Assembly: GCF_965218685.1 (NCBI RefSeq)
Contig: NZ_OZ244657.1
Span: forward strand, 1,550,001 to 1,614,000
DNA from: Thalassobius sp965218685
GTDB taxonomy: Bacteria > Pseudomonadota > Alphaproteobacteria > Rhodobacterales > Rhodobacteraceae
Direction: 5' to 3'
Length of the DNA stretch: 64,000 nucleotides
Position numbers and translations under genes: made by a program. Below the pieces are notes generated by a model. That model was not told where the DNA came from. It ran no database searches and saw only the letters and a program-made list of their open reading frames with translations. Of this stretch, positions 62,491-64,000 are shown in pieces (position 1 is the stretch's first letter; every line of letters begins with the position of its first letter).

Positions 62491-63837
62491 ATGAAAGACT
62501 CCAACTTCCTCAAGGAAAACAACGCCCGGCATTTCTGGCATCCGATGACGTCGCCCGAAGACAGCCACACGACCCCGCCGACGATCATCGTCAAATCCGA
62601 AGGGGTCTGTATCGAAGACATTGACGGTCACTCGGTCGTGGATGCAGTCGGCGGCCTTTGGAACGTGAACCTGGGATATTCGTGCCAGCCGGTCAAAGAC
62701 GCGATCGCAACCCAGCTTGCAAAGCTTCCCTATTATTCGACATTCCGGGGCACCTCGAACGATGCGGTGATCGAGCTGTCTTATGAGCTGGCGGATTTTT
62801 TCGCACCCGATGGTCTAAGCCGCGCCTTCTTCACCTCGGGGGGGTCGGACTCTGTTGAAACCTCTTTGCGTCTGGCCCGTCAGTACCACAAGCTGCGGGG
62901 CGAGCCGGGGCGGGTCAAGTTCCTGAGCTTGAAAAAAGGGTATCATGGGACCCATTTCGGTGGGGCCAGCGTCAACGGAAACGCCAACTTCCGCACCGCG
63001 TACGAGCCGCTGATGCCCGGCTGCTATCACATCCCGGCGCCGTACACCTATCGCAATCCGTTCAACGAAACGGATCCGGCCAAGCTGGCGCAGCTTTGCG
63101 CCGCTGCACTGGAGGATGAGATCAAGTTCCAGGGCGCCGAGACGATCGCGGCGATGATCATGGAGCCCATTCTGGGCGCTGGCGGGGTGATCCCGCCCCA
63201 TGCCTCGTTCGCTCCGATGGTGCGCGAGATCTGTGACCGCCATGGCATCTTGTTGATCACGGACGAGGTAATCACCGCCTATGGTCGGACCGGAGCGTGG
63301 TCAGGGGCCCGTCTTTGGGGAATTAAGCCGGACATGATGTGCACCGCCAAGGCGATTACCAACGGCTTCTTCCCCTTTGGCGCCGTGATGCTGGGCGACA
63401 AGATGATCGAGACTTTTGAAAACAACCCGGCTGCCAAGATCGGTCACGGCTACACCTACTCGGGGCACCCGGTGGGCGCTGCCGCGGCGCTGGCCTGTCT
63501 GGCAGAAACCAAGAGGTTGAACGTCGCTGAAAATGCTGCCGCGCGCGGCACGCAGATGTACGAGGGCTGCATGGCCTTGATGGAGAAATACGACATAATC
63601 GGTGATGTCCGTGGCGGGTATGGCCTGATGACCGCGATCGAATTGGTCTCAGACCGTGCCACCAAGGCCCCCATCGACGGGGCAACCGCCGCGAAGGTGC
63701 AGAACGTGGCCTATGAGGCCGGCGCGATGGTGCGGGTGTCTGGCCCGAATATCATCATGTCTCCGCCGCTGGTGGTCACCGAAAACGATGTCCAAACCAT
63801 CCTTGCCGCGCTGGATGCGGGCTTTGCGGCGGTCTGA
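62491..63837 (+). CDS. Class III (omega) aminotransferase
   Basis: The 448-aa PLP enzyme has RAFFTSGGSDSVETSLRLAR for cofactor phosphate binding, LLITDEVITAYGRTG with Asp258, and the Schiff-base Lys287 in MCTAKAITNGFFPFGA. The late HGYTYSGHPVGAAAALA is typical of omega-amino acid:pyruvate or taurine:pyruvate aminotransferases. It is cotranscribed with the IclR gene (GGAACAGGA upstream). Paired with the PuuC-like aldehyde dehydrogenase, it would turn an amine or omega-amino acid into a semialdehyde and then an acid. The amino donor is unknown. Confidence 0.9.
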   Translation: MKDSNFLKENNARHFWHPMTSPEDSHTTPPTIIVKSEGVCIEDIDGHSVVDAVGGLWNVNLGYSCQPVKDAIATQLAKLPYYSTFRGTSNDAVIELSYELADFFAPDGLSRAFFTSGGSDSVETSLRLARQYHKLRGEPGRVKFLSLKKGYHGTHFGGASVNGNANFRTAYEPLMPGCYHIPAPYTYRNPFNETDPAKLAQLCAAALEDEIKFQGAETIAAMIMEPILGAGGVIPPHASFAPMVREICDRHGILLITDEVITAYGRTGAWSGARLWGIKPDMMCTAKAITNGFFPFGAVMLGDKMIETFENNPAAKIGHGYTYSGHPVGAAAALACLAETKRLNVAENAAARGTQMYEGCMALMEKYDIIGDVRGGYGLMTAIELVSDRATKAPIDGATAAKVQNVAYEAGAMVRVSGPNIIMSPPLVVTENDVQTILAALDAGFAAV

Positions 63838-63884
63838 CAATGGTCAACGGTCAAGGAAAACGCATCCCTCGATACAGTCCTCTA

Positions 63885-63913
63885 TTGACCTCATTTTTCA
63901 GGTGAACTAGTAA
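63885..63913 (+). promoter_or_regulatory. Promoter of tRNA-Gly
   Basis: TTGACC at 63885-63890, a 17-base spacer and TAGTAA at 63908-63913 lie 13 bases before the tRNA, an ideal place for a dedicated sigma-70 promoter. Nothing else is seen in the 89 bases between aminotransferase and tRNA. Confidence 0.7.
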
Positions 63914-63926
63914 GCGAAAACTTCGA

Positions 63927-64000
63927 GCGGGTATGGTGAAATGGTATCATAAGAGCCTTCCAAGCTTAAGGTGCGGGTTCGATTCCCGCTACCCGCTCCA
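63927..64000 (+). tRNA. tRNA-Gly (TCC anticodon)
   Basis: A 74-nt cloverleaf with acceptor GCGGGTA/TACCCGC, anticodon loop CTTCCAA (TCC), T arm GCGGGTTCGATTCCCGC, and encoded CCA. It ends exactly at the end of the window. Confidence 0.96.

Overview
The window is about 60% GC and reads as a chromosomal segment of an alphaproteobacterium of the Rhodobacteraceae (Roseobacter group). The 16S sequence type, the rRNA operon order 16S-tRNA-Ile-tRNA-Ala-23S-5S, a BioMNY transporter, and tripartite tricarboxylate (TTT) carriers beside aromatic catabolism genes all fit. No transposase, integrase, phage gene or CRISPR array was seen.

Layout. 1-12.4 kb is housekeeping and accessory metabolism: PaaI thioesterases, a MATE exporter, ArsC-like protein, pyrD, an SRAP DNA-crosslink protein, the biotin transporter bioMNY, tex and fabI. 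12.4-24.5 kb is an aromatic-compound block: protocatechuate 4,5-dioxygenase (ligAB), an AraC regulator, an aldehyde dehydrogenase, a GMC dehydrogenase with a Tat-exported partner, an unidentified multi-pass membrane protein, and a PobR/HpaA-type regulator facing a cytochrome P450-ferredoxin-ferredoxin reductase operon. 24.5-28.4 kb holds a CbiX-type chelatase and the zinc uptake locus zur-znuC-znuB facing znuA, with two Zur-box-like sites between them.

29.1-35.7 kb is the most unusual locus: three genes for exported proteins on one strand. They encode a WD40-caspase (988 aa), a MEMO-like/CapA-like fusion (549 aa) and a MORN-repeat protein (611 aa); a strong terminator follows. I know of no described system with this composition. 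35.7-41.7 kb is a complete rRNA operon with tandem promoters, boxA elements, processing stems and a terminator.

41.7-47.9 kb carries a serine hydrolase overlapping acetoacetyl-CoA synthetase, a DUF2478/molybdenum cofactor MobA/TusA group and an asparaginase. 47.4-50.0 kb is a MarR regulator facing a 3-hydroxybenzoate 4-monooxygenase, whose product protocatechuate is the substrate of LigAB 35 kb away. 50.0-55.7 kb is a LysR-controlled operon of a DUF1185 protein, an alpha/beta hydrolase, a flavin reductase fused to a Nudix-like tail, a luciferase-type monooxygenase and an aldehyde dehydrogenase, which suggests two-component oxygenation of an unknown substrate. 55.7-63.8 kb is a TTT transporter operon (tctCBA, PuuC-like aldehyde dehydrogenase, Tm-1-like protein) facing an IclR regulator and a class III aminotransferase, consistent with uptake and transamination/oxidation of an organic or amino acid. 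A tRNA-Gly with its own promoter ends the window.

Numbers such as residue positions come from reading the translations by hand. Family assignments rest on motif recognition, not on a database search.
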